DNA of 64,000 nucleotides, from contig CM035806.1 in assembly GCA_020466095.1 (NCBI GenBank), positions 4,821,363 through 4,885,362 of the forward strand, written 5' to 3'. Position 1 is the first letter of the stretch, and the number at the start of each line of letters is the position of its first letter. Below the pieces are notes generated by a model. The model worked only from the letters and a program-made list of their open reading frames with translations, made no database searches and was not told the origin of the DNA. A program made the translations under genes and the position numbers. Positions 1 to 9,952 of this stretch are shown piece by piece. The DNA is from Chlorops oryzae (Eukaryota; Arthropoda; Insecta; Diptera; Chloropidae).

Positions 1-376
1 CGAAATGCCTTTGGCTTATGATTCGCATGACTTGACGATTTCCATGAGGGATTAAATTTTCGCGCGCAAAATTCTTTGAATGAATGCCAAAATTGAAGAA
101 AGAAAAAAGAAAGGTATGGTGGAGCTAGCAAATTTCTTGGTCGGATAAAAATTTTGTCTATCATCAGCCGCAACAAATACCTGCCGCTATAATTCATTCT
201 TCAAACATTCAGAGTTTCACTAATTTGACAATGACCTTTAAATGCGTCGTTATCCACAATTACTTATGGCTATGATTTATGATCGTTCGCTGGTGGGCGT
301 CTCAATGTTGTAATATGCTCTCTGAACATGAATATGAACGGACGAGATGCGACACGTTTCCTGCGAGGTTTTAATT
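1..376. other. Non-coding, AT-rich flank
   Basis: No open frame with coding character, RNA gene or inverted repeat was recognised. The Helitron-like element begins at the right edge. Confidence 0.5.
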
Positions 377-1242
377 TTTTATACCCGACACACTCTGTGT
401 CGAGGGTATATTGCGTTTGTGTGGTTGTTTGTAGCACCCAGAACCAGGCGAGATAGATCATACAAAATATATATAGAAATGATCAGCGTCACCAGGAGAT
501 TCGATTTAGACATGTCCGTCTGTCTGTCTGTCTGTTTGTATACAGTTTTCTTATCGAAAGAGTTGAGCTATCTTGACGAAATTTGGTATGCGTGCTCACG
601 GCAACATGAGTAAGAACAAGTTCGAGAATGGACCCGATCCGACCATATTTAGGGGTACCTCCAGTACTAGGGTCTGTTGCGAAAATCACAAAAACTGCTC
701 TAAATTCGAAATTTTTCATAAAATATTTTGATGAAATTTGATATTTGATCATATTTAAAGGTAAGTAATATTATTTCCAAAAATTGGAAAAGTGGGCGTG
801 GCAGAAGGGCGGTTTTCAAAAATTGTCTCCTACACCCGTAATTCAAATGGGACTTGAACGAAATTTGGCACTTATGTTTTTTTTTGTAGTCTTAAACATC
901 CTTCAAAAAAATTTCTATGATCGGTCCATTTTTAAGGGTACCTCCAGTACTAGGGTCTGTCACAAAAATCTCAAAACTGCCCCAAAATTGGAATTTTTTT
1001 GAGATATTCCACTGAAACTTAGAATTTGAGCGTATATTAAGGCCTCCGATTAGAAAACAAAAAAAATTGGAAAAGTGGGCGTGGCAAAAGGGTGGTTTTC
1101 ATAAAGAAATTCAACAAAAGTCGGTATATGGGGCCCCTAATGGCCTTAAACACTTCTTGATATTAAAAATTATTTGAACACGTATGTCTGTGTCGGGTAT
1201 TTTATTGTCAGGCTCGCCTGACTATAACACCCTTACTTGTTT
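377..1242 (+). mobile_element. DINE-1-like non-autonomous Helitron (copy A)
   Basis: It begins with a tttatacccgacacac-type end and carries a run of cctgtctgt-type repeats near 510-540 and the phrase gggcgtggca twice. Just before its 3' end is a hairpin, gtcaggctcgcctgac (1207-1222), followed by tataacacccttacttgt. The start, the tgtctgtctg block and the terminal hairpin are the layout of DINE-1/Helentron-associated elements in flies. There is no coding capacity. A second copy in the same orientation (26584-27127) shares both ends, and two reversed copies lie at 20191-20863 and about 33905-35066. Exact ends are uncertain by a few bases because they sit in T runs. Confidence 0.8.
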
Positions 1243-1399
1243 TATTTTTATTTTTTTTTTTTTTTCAAATTAAAATAGTTTTTTTATTAACTTTTTTGAT
1301 GTAATATTACTCTCCTTGTGTATTCTGGCAATATTATTTCAGTTGGTATCATTTTTATCGCTATTGTTATCTACTACATATTTGTATGTTGCGGATTAA

Positions 1400-2122
1400 G
1401 GGGACCTTCTGGTCTAGAATTTTTTGAAAATCAATTTTTTTTTAAAAATATATTTCGAAAGAATAGAGTTCTAAGAATATGCTGGCAAAGTTTCGTGAAG
1501 ATATTGACAATAGTTTCTTTGCTACAGCCATTTTAGTAGATGGAGACAGCAGGCAGCGCGCTTGATCAAAGCAACTTTGAACCACTTTTTTTGAAATGGC
1601 GTACATGAAAACAAAAAAAAAACCATCGAATCGATTCGTCTGAAATTTTTATATGTTATATACAACATCAATGGCTATCGGGTGAGCTACAATCAAAATT
1701 TTATTTCAAGAACTTCAGATTTTTTCATTTAAAAAAATGGTCAAAAAAAGGGGCGTTTTTTGATGTGTTAAATTAAAAATTTCGCCTTTTGGTCAATTTT
1801 TTTTTTTTTTTTTTTTTTTTGTTGTAGCTCACTCGATAGCCGCATTCATTCTGATAAATAATAAATTTTTTTTTTTTTTTCGGATAACCCGAACTTACGA
1901 AATCGTGTACGCCACGGAGGTACTTTTTAAAAAAGCGTCTATTTCGCCGCCATTTTTAAAATAGAAAAAAAAAACAAACAAAAAATAAAAATTTTTTTTC
2001 GGATTGTCAATAAATCAAACAATAATCCTGCAAACTTAGAAACCCGTTTTTTATTTGGCTTTATACCAAGAAAAAATCATGAAAATACCCTTAATTTTCG
2101 TGCTCCAGACCAGAAGGTCCCC
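1400..2122. mobile_element. TTAA-flanked foldback MITE, piggyBac-like
   Basis: Terminal inverted repeats of 16 bp (ggggaccttctggtct) lie exactly between two TTAA tetranucleotides (1396-1399 and 2123-2126). TTAA duplication is the hallmark of piggyBac-type insertion. A subterminal inverted repeat is also visible: ggctatcgggtgagctaca near 1673 pairs with tgtagctcactcgatagcc near 1825. Much of the centre is oligo-A or oligo-T. No transposase frame is present. A similar layout with a different sequence occurs at 31125-31862. Confidence 0.72.
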
Positions 2123-2421
2123 TTAAGAAGGAAATTATTGAAATGGTAGAGAGGCCGTTGGAGAGCCAAGTGTACGGAAACTCAACAAGTTTTGAGAATG
2201 GGCGAAGCAGTCGAAAGGCTTGGAATTGATTTTATTCGGCATGTGTATGTATGGGAAGATGTTACTTTGAGGTCCATTGCATGGCACTGTACAGGAAATC
2301 TTAACGTGTATGGACACGATTGGTCGTTTTTTTTTTATACTTCTCAGTACAGTAGGTCGAAGAATTGGTTGTAATCTGTTTTGAATACCATAAAAATAAT
2401 AAGATTGGTCCTCAGGAGACA

Positions 2422-2668
2422 TTTCTAGTCTTAGAATATACCCGACACGTATGAGCAATTTTATTTTCAAAACAAAGGAATCATTAGGGGGGTATTCACA
2501 AGGAAGGTGGTCGATTTGAATTTTTCACGCCCGGCTTGCACGGCTCTTTTTCCCCGGTGCGTGAAAAATTCAAATCGACCACCTTCCTTGTGAATACCCC
2601 CCTACTGATTCCTTTGTTTTGAAAAAAAAATTGCTCATACGTTCGGGTATATTCTAAGACTAGAAATC
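2422..2668. repeat. Long palindrome (hairpin with about 109-bp arms)
   Basis: The left arm (2422-2530) pairs with the right arm (2559-2668) around a 28-nt spacer. The inner 46 bp (2485-2530 with 2559-2604) are perfectly complementary, and the outer part has a few mismatches and small gaps. The inner end aggggggtattcacaaggaa recurs in degraded form at 2684-2712 and at about 21671-21720, so the palindrome is probably built from one MITE family. No clear TSD was seen. Confidence 0.85.
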
Positions 2669-2712
2669 TCTCATTTCCCGAAAGAATTCCACCTTCCTTG
2701 TGAATGCCCCTA

Positions 2713-3286
2713 TTATTTTTAAATATAAATGAGCTGTTTGAATTAAAAGGGTCTTGCCGGCACGGAAGCCAATCGGACCACTGAAGGTATTACCTAAAAA
2801 AAAAAAAACACAGTAGAAACAGAGTTGCTCAGAGTCCTTAAAATACCCATTTCCTTCTTCTTTTTTCCCTCTTTAGATAGAGTGGCGGACATAGGAAAAA
2901 TCCTTTTTAGTAAACCCTTTTTAAAAATTTCATATCACGAAAACGAATGAAGACAGGAAGCGGAAGCAAATTGTTTTAATTTTGCACTGCGAAAAATTTT
3001 TTCACAAAAAATAATATAAAAATGAAAATTTTTTTTCAGTGTATTCCCGTTTTTTGTGCCAATTTTTGGCTATATAACAAAAAATAATAATAAGTTTTAG
3101 CTTTCAGTAGAACAAAATTTATCAAAATCAAAAGGAAGTTTTTTGAGATATCCCTTTCAGGGGGCCGCAGTCGGCTATAGGTACCCGCTATGGGAAGACG
3201 CGATTTTAATGATCAAACAATGGGGAATCACGTGTAATTTACTTTGAAAGTAAAGGGAAAGTGGGTGGGAGATGGAGAGAGATACA
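2713..3286. other. Non-coding region, nothing recognised
   Basis: AT-rich sequence with A and T runs. No ORF with coding character, RNA gene or clean inverted repeat was seen. Confidence 0.45.
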
Positions 3287-3375
3287 AAAAAAAAAGAATC
3301 TGAAATTATTTTTTATTTTATTTATTTATTTTTTTTTAAATTATTCCAAAAAACCAGGGGCCAGGAACTAGGGGG
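3287..3375. mobile_element. Truncated TTAA/CCCT MITE fragment
   Basis: Resembles the right half of the elements at 13417-13541 and 33085-33391: it shares gaatctgaaatta, ggccaggaactag and the final ggggTTAA (TTAA at 3376-3379). No matching left end was found. Confidence 0.5.
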
Positions 3376-3501
3376 TTAAATTGCTCAACTTGGTTTTCTG
3401 GAATCTTTTAGTTATTAATTTTTAATACGACTAGTTTCTTCTGAGACGGTACGAAATTTCGACGGATCAGCTGGTATATTATATTGTATTGTATTGAGTC
3501 T

Positions 3502-3977
3502 CCCTGTAGAAAGCTGTTCAGCAATTTGCCTAAAAGAACTAGTACTTTTACCAGTACTAAAAGAACTAGTGCAATGTTTGGGTAAGTTTGCACCATAACC
3601 ATATACTAGTGATCAGTGGAATAATTGCATTCATTCATTGAGGCGTTATAAATTGATAATAAATACACAACCGAATTGTTTTTATTTTATTATAATAAAA
3701 ATTTATAATTATAAATATTTATCTCCATTTTGTAGTGAAAAAAAATTCCACGATTCTGTAAACTTTTTCCCGTAAAAATCACTAGTATTTAACTGGTGCA
3801 AATTTACCCAATTGGATCGAAAAGTACTAGAATAATTATGGTGCATACTGTACTAGTGCTTTCCTGTACAGATGTTGTACTGATTTTCGACAGAATTTTA
3901 TATGGGCAGGGGTATAGAAAAGAACTAGTACTGGTGGCTTTTGCACCAGTACGACACTAGTTCAAATTCCTACAGGG
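3502..3977. mobile_element. Possible MITE with ccctgtag termini
   Basis: Short inverted ends (ccctgtagaaa at 3502 and its approximate reverse complement ttcctacaggg at 3967-3977) enclose sequence rich in the palindromic motif actagt and its variants. No TSD could be found, so the element call is weak. It lies 100 bp downstream of the last visible MYND-gene exon. Confidence 0.35.
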
Positions 3978-4076
3978 ACAGCTGCTTGTCACTTTCAGAT
4001 ACATTCGATTTCTATAATCAAGGGCAGATCTTTTGAGAGAGATGGGGCGGGGGGTGGATTGGCATCTTGTACATAC

Positions 4077-5022
4077 CATTGCTCTCGGCGATTTGTCGTA
4101 ATGCATAGCAAAGCTGGCGGTGTTTTTCATCCGATTTAATATGATCCTTGCTGCAGTAGTAGACAAGTTGGCAATGCTTGCAAGGAAACAGTTTCTTTGG
4201 CGCTCCTTCGAACAGATCGACGTTACAATGCTAAATATGGAGATATAATAATACTTATTATTGGAAAAATTCCTAGACTCTGGATAGCACTCACATTACA
4301 AAGCGTAGCGAGAAAATACTGGCGCGGCGTATAAACGTATTCGATATACTCGTCCTCCTCGTCGGACGATTCGATATCACTGACCGGTGCCTGATCGAGG
4401 AGCTTTTGAAGATTACCCAAAATCGTCTGAGGCAGATCTGGATTGCCTGTGCGTGTGTATGTATGTATGTATATTTTTGTATGATTTAACGAAAATCGCA
4501 CTACTCACCGTTGGCCATCATTTGCTCCATTTGCTGCTGCAAATTCGCTATAAATGCATTCTTCTCGCTCGAGTTTTCCGATTTCTTTTCTTGATTTTTT
4601 GTGCTTTTTTGCGATTTTTTCTGATTCGTAAGGACCTTCGTAGTTGATTGGTTTCCATCGGCATCGTTGATTTTCGTGTTTTGCTCATTTGGTTGATCCA
4701 GTTGGCAGTTCTCAATGGGTTTTCGCTCAACTTTGGACTGTTTTTCGAAGAAATTCGCCCGCAGTTTCTGTTGAAGGAGACGTGTCACCGCATGGGACTC
4801 ATAGAGTTCTTGAGTAACTAATTGATTATTGATTGTGCTTTGTAAAGCATCATCGCTGGCTTCAAACTTTGCCACTGCTGGTGGCGGTGGCGGCGGCGGT
4901 GGTGAATTCCGTCCATTTGAGACACCATCGTCAGTTTGCACAATCGCCTGCGATTCGGACAATCGATTCGCTTTGTTTTTGGGACGATTTCGTTGTCTCG
5001 GCTTTTTCTTTTGCGCTTGCAT
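4077..5022 (-). CDS. MYND zinc-finger protein, 3' end not certain
   Basis: Three exons can be joined in frame: 5022-4509 (ATG at 5022), 4446-4295 and 4230-4077. Donors are GTGAGT, GTGAGT and GTATGT; the two acceptors are AG. The encoded 273 residues start with a basic N-terminus (MQAQKKKPRQRNRPKNK), then a proline run (about residues 42-50), a long polar, Lys/Gln/Ser-rich stretch and an acidic patch (SSDEEDEYIEY). They end in a zinc finger spanning residues 221-263 with the pattern C-x2-C-x14-C-x2-C-x5-C-x3-H-x6-H-x3-C. That is a MYND domain, usually a protein-interaction module. The second intron falls inside the finger, between TLCN and HCNVD. If the last donor is not used, the frame ends at a TGA at 4018-4020 after 18 more codons. 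Otherwise the remaining exons lie further left or outside the window. The family member was not identified. Confidence 0.85.
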
Positions 5023-7088
5023 TGCGTCAGAAATGTGCCAATCTATGTGGTAACTAAATGCAATTGAATTTCTTCAATCGGATATTTTTTTGAATTTTTT
5101 TGATTTTTTTTTTTTTTTTTGGTAGTATCACAAAAAATCCCTTGAGTGAGCGTATATTTTCGTGCTGTTTGGTCTAACGGTATTTGATACGAAATCAACT
5201 TTGCTCGCGATTTTCTTTTCCCGGCGGCCGTAATTCTTGATTTTCGGCTTTTACTCGTAAACCACACGACATGTACTTGAATCATTTTTGCTTAAATTTT
5301 TTTTCGTTTTTTTTTTTTTTCGTTTTGGCTGCCGACTAACTTTAGAAAATCGCAAAAGACCAAAAAACCAGACGCAATTTTCAAGCGAATTCTTTAAAAA
5401 GGCAAAGTACACTCGTGTACCCATCGCATGCATGTTGTTCACTTAGCAACGAGAAAACCCGTCGATTGCTATGGGTCTTTTAGGAAAATAAATAGCTTTG
5501 ACACGAGAAGCCAAATGGCATGGAGACGTGTACATGTGTACCTATGTATCTACCTATGCCCAGTGGCCAATTGAAGTAGATAGCAGCAGCTGTTTGATAT
5601 AAAATTGTTTTTTGATGCATAAAAATATTGTAGTTTTTACCCCCGTTCCCCCTATTTTTTTTTTTTTTTTTCGAAAAAATTCAATCCATAGGGATTTTTC
5701 GATTAAATTATATATGCACTATGTGAAGGGTGAAAAAATTGTAAAATTTTTGAGATTTTTGCAAATTGTAGCTACTCATTGGAGTTTTATCGGATCGGTT
5801 AGTACTACAACAATGTATTTCAAGTCTAGGGCTTCAACTTTGTGATGAACAGGAAAATAAAATATCGAACGGTTTACGAGATATAGCCATAAATAAGAGC
5901 GCAACCTAATTCTCGGCCAAACTTTTTGAAATCGATTTAAAATCGATCTGCAGCTAATCAAGCAAAACGAAATATGAGGAATTACTAAATTTATTAACTA
6001 CTTTCCGAAACTGAAGTAAAAACAATTTTCTTTTATATCTGATGACCTGAAAAGTTGCACAACCGACTGCTATATATTTTATTGCTTTTCGTTTTGTTTT
6101 TTTTTTAATGAAATAAATAATTTTTTTTATTTTATATTTAGTTTTAATTTTAATGAAAAGTCTTCTTGAAGCTTTGCCTTAAAATTCGCTTCACGAACAT
6201 ATTTCATATATGAAAAAGAGATGTATTTTTTTGAACGATCCTCGTAGTTAATGAACTGTTGTATGCCTCAGTAGTTTTATTTGTTGGCATTTTGTTTTAT
6301 GTACACAGAGAAAAAAAATCAACCAGAAAACTGGTTAAATCAAAAGGCAAAACATACAGAACGGGCTTCAACAAGGAATATTTTTAATTTTAAAAATTTT
6401 TCTTGTTCAAAAAAACAAAGATTTTCCTTTTGAATCAACCATATTTCAAGTTGAATTGAAATGATAATTTTCAAAAATGGATTTAAATTTAATGTGTTGA
6501 ACCAACCACGGACGTAATTGAAATGACAAGATAATTTTTAAAATAGAAATTTTTTTTTTTCTGATATACCGATACAAGAAGAAATGACAAAATAAATTTA
6601 TTAAACGTTCAAAGCAAATGGCCACAGAGCCCCCTGCTGAACATAACCCCAAAACATAGCCATCGGATGGACTTCATTCGATTTTGTTACTCCGTTGTCG
6701 TGCGACTGCTTTCGCAATGCTTAAAAAGTTCTAAAATGAATACATATCTTATATGTCATATTTTTATAAAGCAAATGAGAATTATACGGAACGAAAAGAA
6801 ATGTAATTAAACATATTTCCTTTCAAATTAACCAAAAATGTTGTTGACTCAACCATTTTTCTTTTGAAATTTTTCGTTCTGCTCGAAAATCAAAAGGACT
6901 GTGAATAACAATGCGCCCTTTAAAAAAAAAAAAAATCATGGTTAAAAGTTCGCTCAGTGTATATCTGCTACAATTTTCAATTAAAAATAACAGAGAACAC
7001 ATTTCTTTCGTGTTGTGCAGTTTGTCTTCTATGATTTTGTCTCTATTGTTTTCATTCGCTGCACTACAGCAGACGTGTTTCTTTATGC
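5023..7088. other. 5' flank of the MYND gene and AT-rich intergenic DNA
   Basis: No coding exon was recognised. The first few hundred bases must hold the minus-strand promoter, but no clear TATA box or initiator stands out. Between about 6307 and 6960, cacagaga and ctcagtgta ends may mark a degraded inverted-repeat element; no TSD was found. Confidence 0.4.
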
Positions 7089-7325
7089 CATAACATATAA
7101 CTATATATGTCACTCAGGAGCCGTTTCTATTTTGGCTCTTTTCAACACGGTCTAGGGTACCCACCACGGTCTTGGGTACCCACCAAAATGAGAATTTTTC
7201 ACTTAGGTACTCACCAAAAGTATTTCTCTCTCGCTCTTTTTTTGCCTGCCGAGTAATATCTCTTTCTTACTGGCGCGAAATGTCCCGCCCAAAATCTATG
7301 AGAGTGACATATATAGTAATATATG
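7089..7325 (+). mobile_element. MITE family 'CATATA', copy 1 (8-bp TSD)
   Basis: A 237-bp element with ends cataacatataactatata and (reverse complement) catatattactatatatgtc. It is flanked by the perfect 8-bp duplication CTTTATGC (7081-7088 and 7326-7333). The internal sequence is shared at high identity with 22692-22926 (opposite orientation) and 29657-29890, and in fragments at 43246-43382 and 44733-44790. There is no coding capacity. An 8-bp duplication fits hAT or P superfamilies; the termini do not decide between them. Confidence 0.85.
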
Positions 7326-7333
7326 CTTTATGC

Positions 7334-8173
7334 CATTGTAGCAGTCGGTAGCAGTCCCCTTAAAATGGATCTTCATGTTAATTTGTATTAAAAATGAGCT
7401 ACTCTATCAAGACACTTGCTATGTATATTTGTTTTGGTGTTTTAGGTGCTCTTTCGTTTTTAGTATATTGAGATTTAATTCTTCAAAAAATAAAAACTGT
7501 ACCACTGTAACACTAGTTTACAGCATTTTTTTTTCTCAGAAGATCTGTATACACTTTTCTCATGGACTTCGGCTTTTTCACACATGACAAAATACTTAAA
7601 ATTTGTTTGTTATGGAAACGTTTTTCATATTAATTTTTGGGGGAAAAAACTTTCTTTCAAAAAGTGTTCTAATCAATTTTAAGATAATTCAAGAAAATAA
7701 GATTCTATAGACCGGTGAAAATCTTCAAAAAAAAAAAAAAAAATAAGCACATATGTTTAGAAAAAATTCATGAAACTTTTCCTTTCATCGGCATCTATAA
7801 TTTTTTTTTATAAAAGTTGGTTCCGCACCCAAAAAATGGGATATTAGTTTTTAAAATCTATAGGTAAATGACAAAGTTATTATTTTATAAGTGAGGGAAT
7901 ATGGGCGATGTAAGTCCATGGGGAAATGGCATTGAGATCACCTGAGAAATTTAAAAATAATTATTTGTAAGCTAGTGTAACTAATTAGCCATCGCATAAT
8001 GTTTAACCATTTCGACCCGGATGGTACATATGTACATATAGGTATGTACCACCTAAAGCTTAAACTATTCGAATGTCGGGTCGAAAGGGTTATATTGGAA
8101 ATCGCGCAAATGTCCCGGCCTACAAATGAATACACGTGAAAAAGGGAAAATCCCCTTTCTGCGTAACTCTTTG
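7334..8173. other. Intergenic, nothing recognised
   Basis: AT-rich sequence with oligo-A runs. No coding or RNA feature was seen. Confidence 0.45.
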
Positions 8174-8181
8174 CTAAATAA

Positions 8182-8575
8182 TAGAGCTGTAAAATATCGT
8201 TACTATTCGGTAAAATGTAACGATTAGTGTAGTTGGTAATCAATAACGTCTCGTTACTGGTAAAAGTACCAAGTTACTAGTACTTTTTTACACACATGCC
8301 AGGTGATCGTTGTCAGAGTAATTAAGTACTAAAATAAAGGGTCCGCAAAACAGTTTATGGTAGTAGAGTTGAATTGAGTTGATATTGTGATTACTAAGTG
8401 CTGGGTGAAGATTCAAAGAGCATGAGGGAGTTTTGATTTCTTTATCAACCTTGAGTTATTTAATGAATGAATGAACAATATTTAGAATTATATAACGAGT
8501 ACTTAGTAACGAGTACTTGACGAAATATAACGAATACACTCGAGTAGTGTAAACTTTTGGACTTTTACAGCTCTA
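8182..8575. mobile_element. hAT-like MITE, TSD CTAAATAA
   Basis: Terminal inverted repeats tagagctgtaaaa enclose 394 bp. The element is flanked by the perfect 8-bp duplication CTAAATAA (8174-8181 and 8576-8583). There is no ORF. Ends and duplication length fit a hAT-type MITE. Confidence 0.85.
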
Positions 8576-8583
8576 CTAAATAA

Positions 8584-9330
8584 AGTTCGTTAAGGAAGTA
8601 ATTTTTTTTTTTTTTTTTTTTTTTTTTGCTCGAGTTAGTGAGATTCTACTGCATTGTAAATACATAAGTATGGTAAACCGCGAAACCTATGAAACTGAGA
8701 AGAAATTTGTTTGTAATAGTTGTGAAAGTATTCTCCTGTATTTACATTGATGCTTATCATCTTCTCAGAATAGACTTGTCTTGTAAAAAATAAAAAGATA
8801 ATAACAAAATTATCTGAAACATAATATAACTCAATCAATTATTGAATTTGATTATAACCATAACAAATACTTGTGTTCTTTGATAGAACTAGTAAACATT
8901 ACACATGACTTAATATTTGAACGCAATCGGGCCTATGAACGTCCATTTGTGTACTAGTTTGTAATCGTACTCTCCGACGAAATGAGTTCGTACTCGAACA
9001 CTGGTGCCGCACCAACGCGCCATTAAAGATAATCAGTAGCACAAAATATTAGTCTCAGATCAATTGTTATTTGATCCCCACAAATCTTCACTACTCGCAC
9101 AGCTCTGAGCCAGCTATCCAATCGATTTATCCAACAAATTCGCAAAATTTCCGTCTCTTTTCTCTTATCCATCTCTGCGGACTATTTTAATCCCTTCCTC
9201 AAAGGATGTTCGTACTTTCCGCAATCTCAGCATCCGATCGCCGTCTACGGTCTACATTCCAATAAGTCCCTTGCGATGTCTCGATCACTTCTCTCCCTAT
9301 TGTCCAGTCACTGCCCTCTATATCTCCTCA
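8584..9330. other. Upstream region of the unknown plus-strand gene
   Basis: Contains a 23-base T run (8601-8627). It must hold the missing 5' exon(s) of the gene at 9953-13409, or those lie elsewhere. Short open stretches exist (for example an ATG at 8982, and an open frame from about 9074 into the CT tract), but none has a convincing donor site, so I do not call an exon. Confidence 0.35.
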
Positions 9331-9925
9331 TTTTCCTCATCTCTTTTCTTTCTCTCACTTTTCCTCTCTTCTCTCTTCCCTCTTTCTCTTTTCCGCTCTC
9401 CTCTCTCTCTCTCTTCCTCTTTTCCTCTCACTTTTCTCTTTTTCTCTTTTTCTCTCTCTCTCTCCTCTCTCTTTTCTCTCTTCCCTCTCTCTTTTTCCTC
9501 TCTCTCTTTTCTCTTCTCTTTTCCTCTCTTTTCTTCTCTTTTCCTCTCTCTCTTCTCTCTCTTCTCTCTTTCTCTCTCTCTTTTTTCCTTTTTCTCTCTT
9601 CTTCTCTCTCTCTCTTTTTCCTCTCTCTTCTCTCTTTTCCTCTCTCCCTTTTTCTCTCTCTCTTCTCTTTTCCTCTCTCTCTCTCTTTTCCTCTCTCTCT
9701 TTTCCTCTCTCTCTTTTCCTCTCTCTCTCTTTTCCTCTCTCTTCTTTCCTCTCTCTTTTCCTCTCTCTCTCTTTCCTCTCTTTTTCCTCTCTCTCTCTTT
9801 TCCTACCTCTCTCTTTTCCTCTCTCTCTCCTTTTCCCTCTCTCTCTTTTCCTCTCTCTCTCTCTTTTTCTCTCTTCCTCTCTCGCTCTCTCTCCCTCTCT
9901 CGCTTGCCTTTGCTTTCCCTCGCAC
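9331..9925 (+). repeat. CT-rich polypyrimidine tract
   Basis: About 595 bases made almost only of ctct, ctttt and cctct units. It ends 27 bases before the acceptor of the exon at 9953, so it lies inside the upstream intron and forms an extreme polypyrimidine tract. Translations of it (Ser/Leu/Phe-rich or Arg/Glu-rich) are artefacts. Confidence 0.95.
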
Positions 9926-9952
9926 CAAAATTTCCTAAACGTGTTCATTTAG

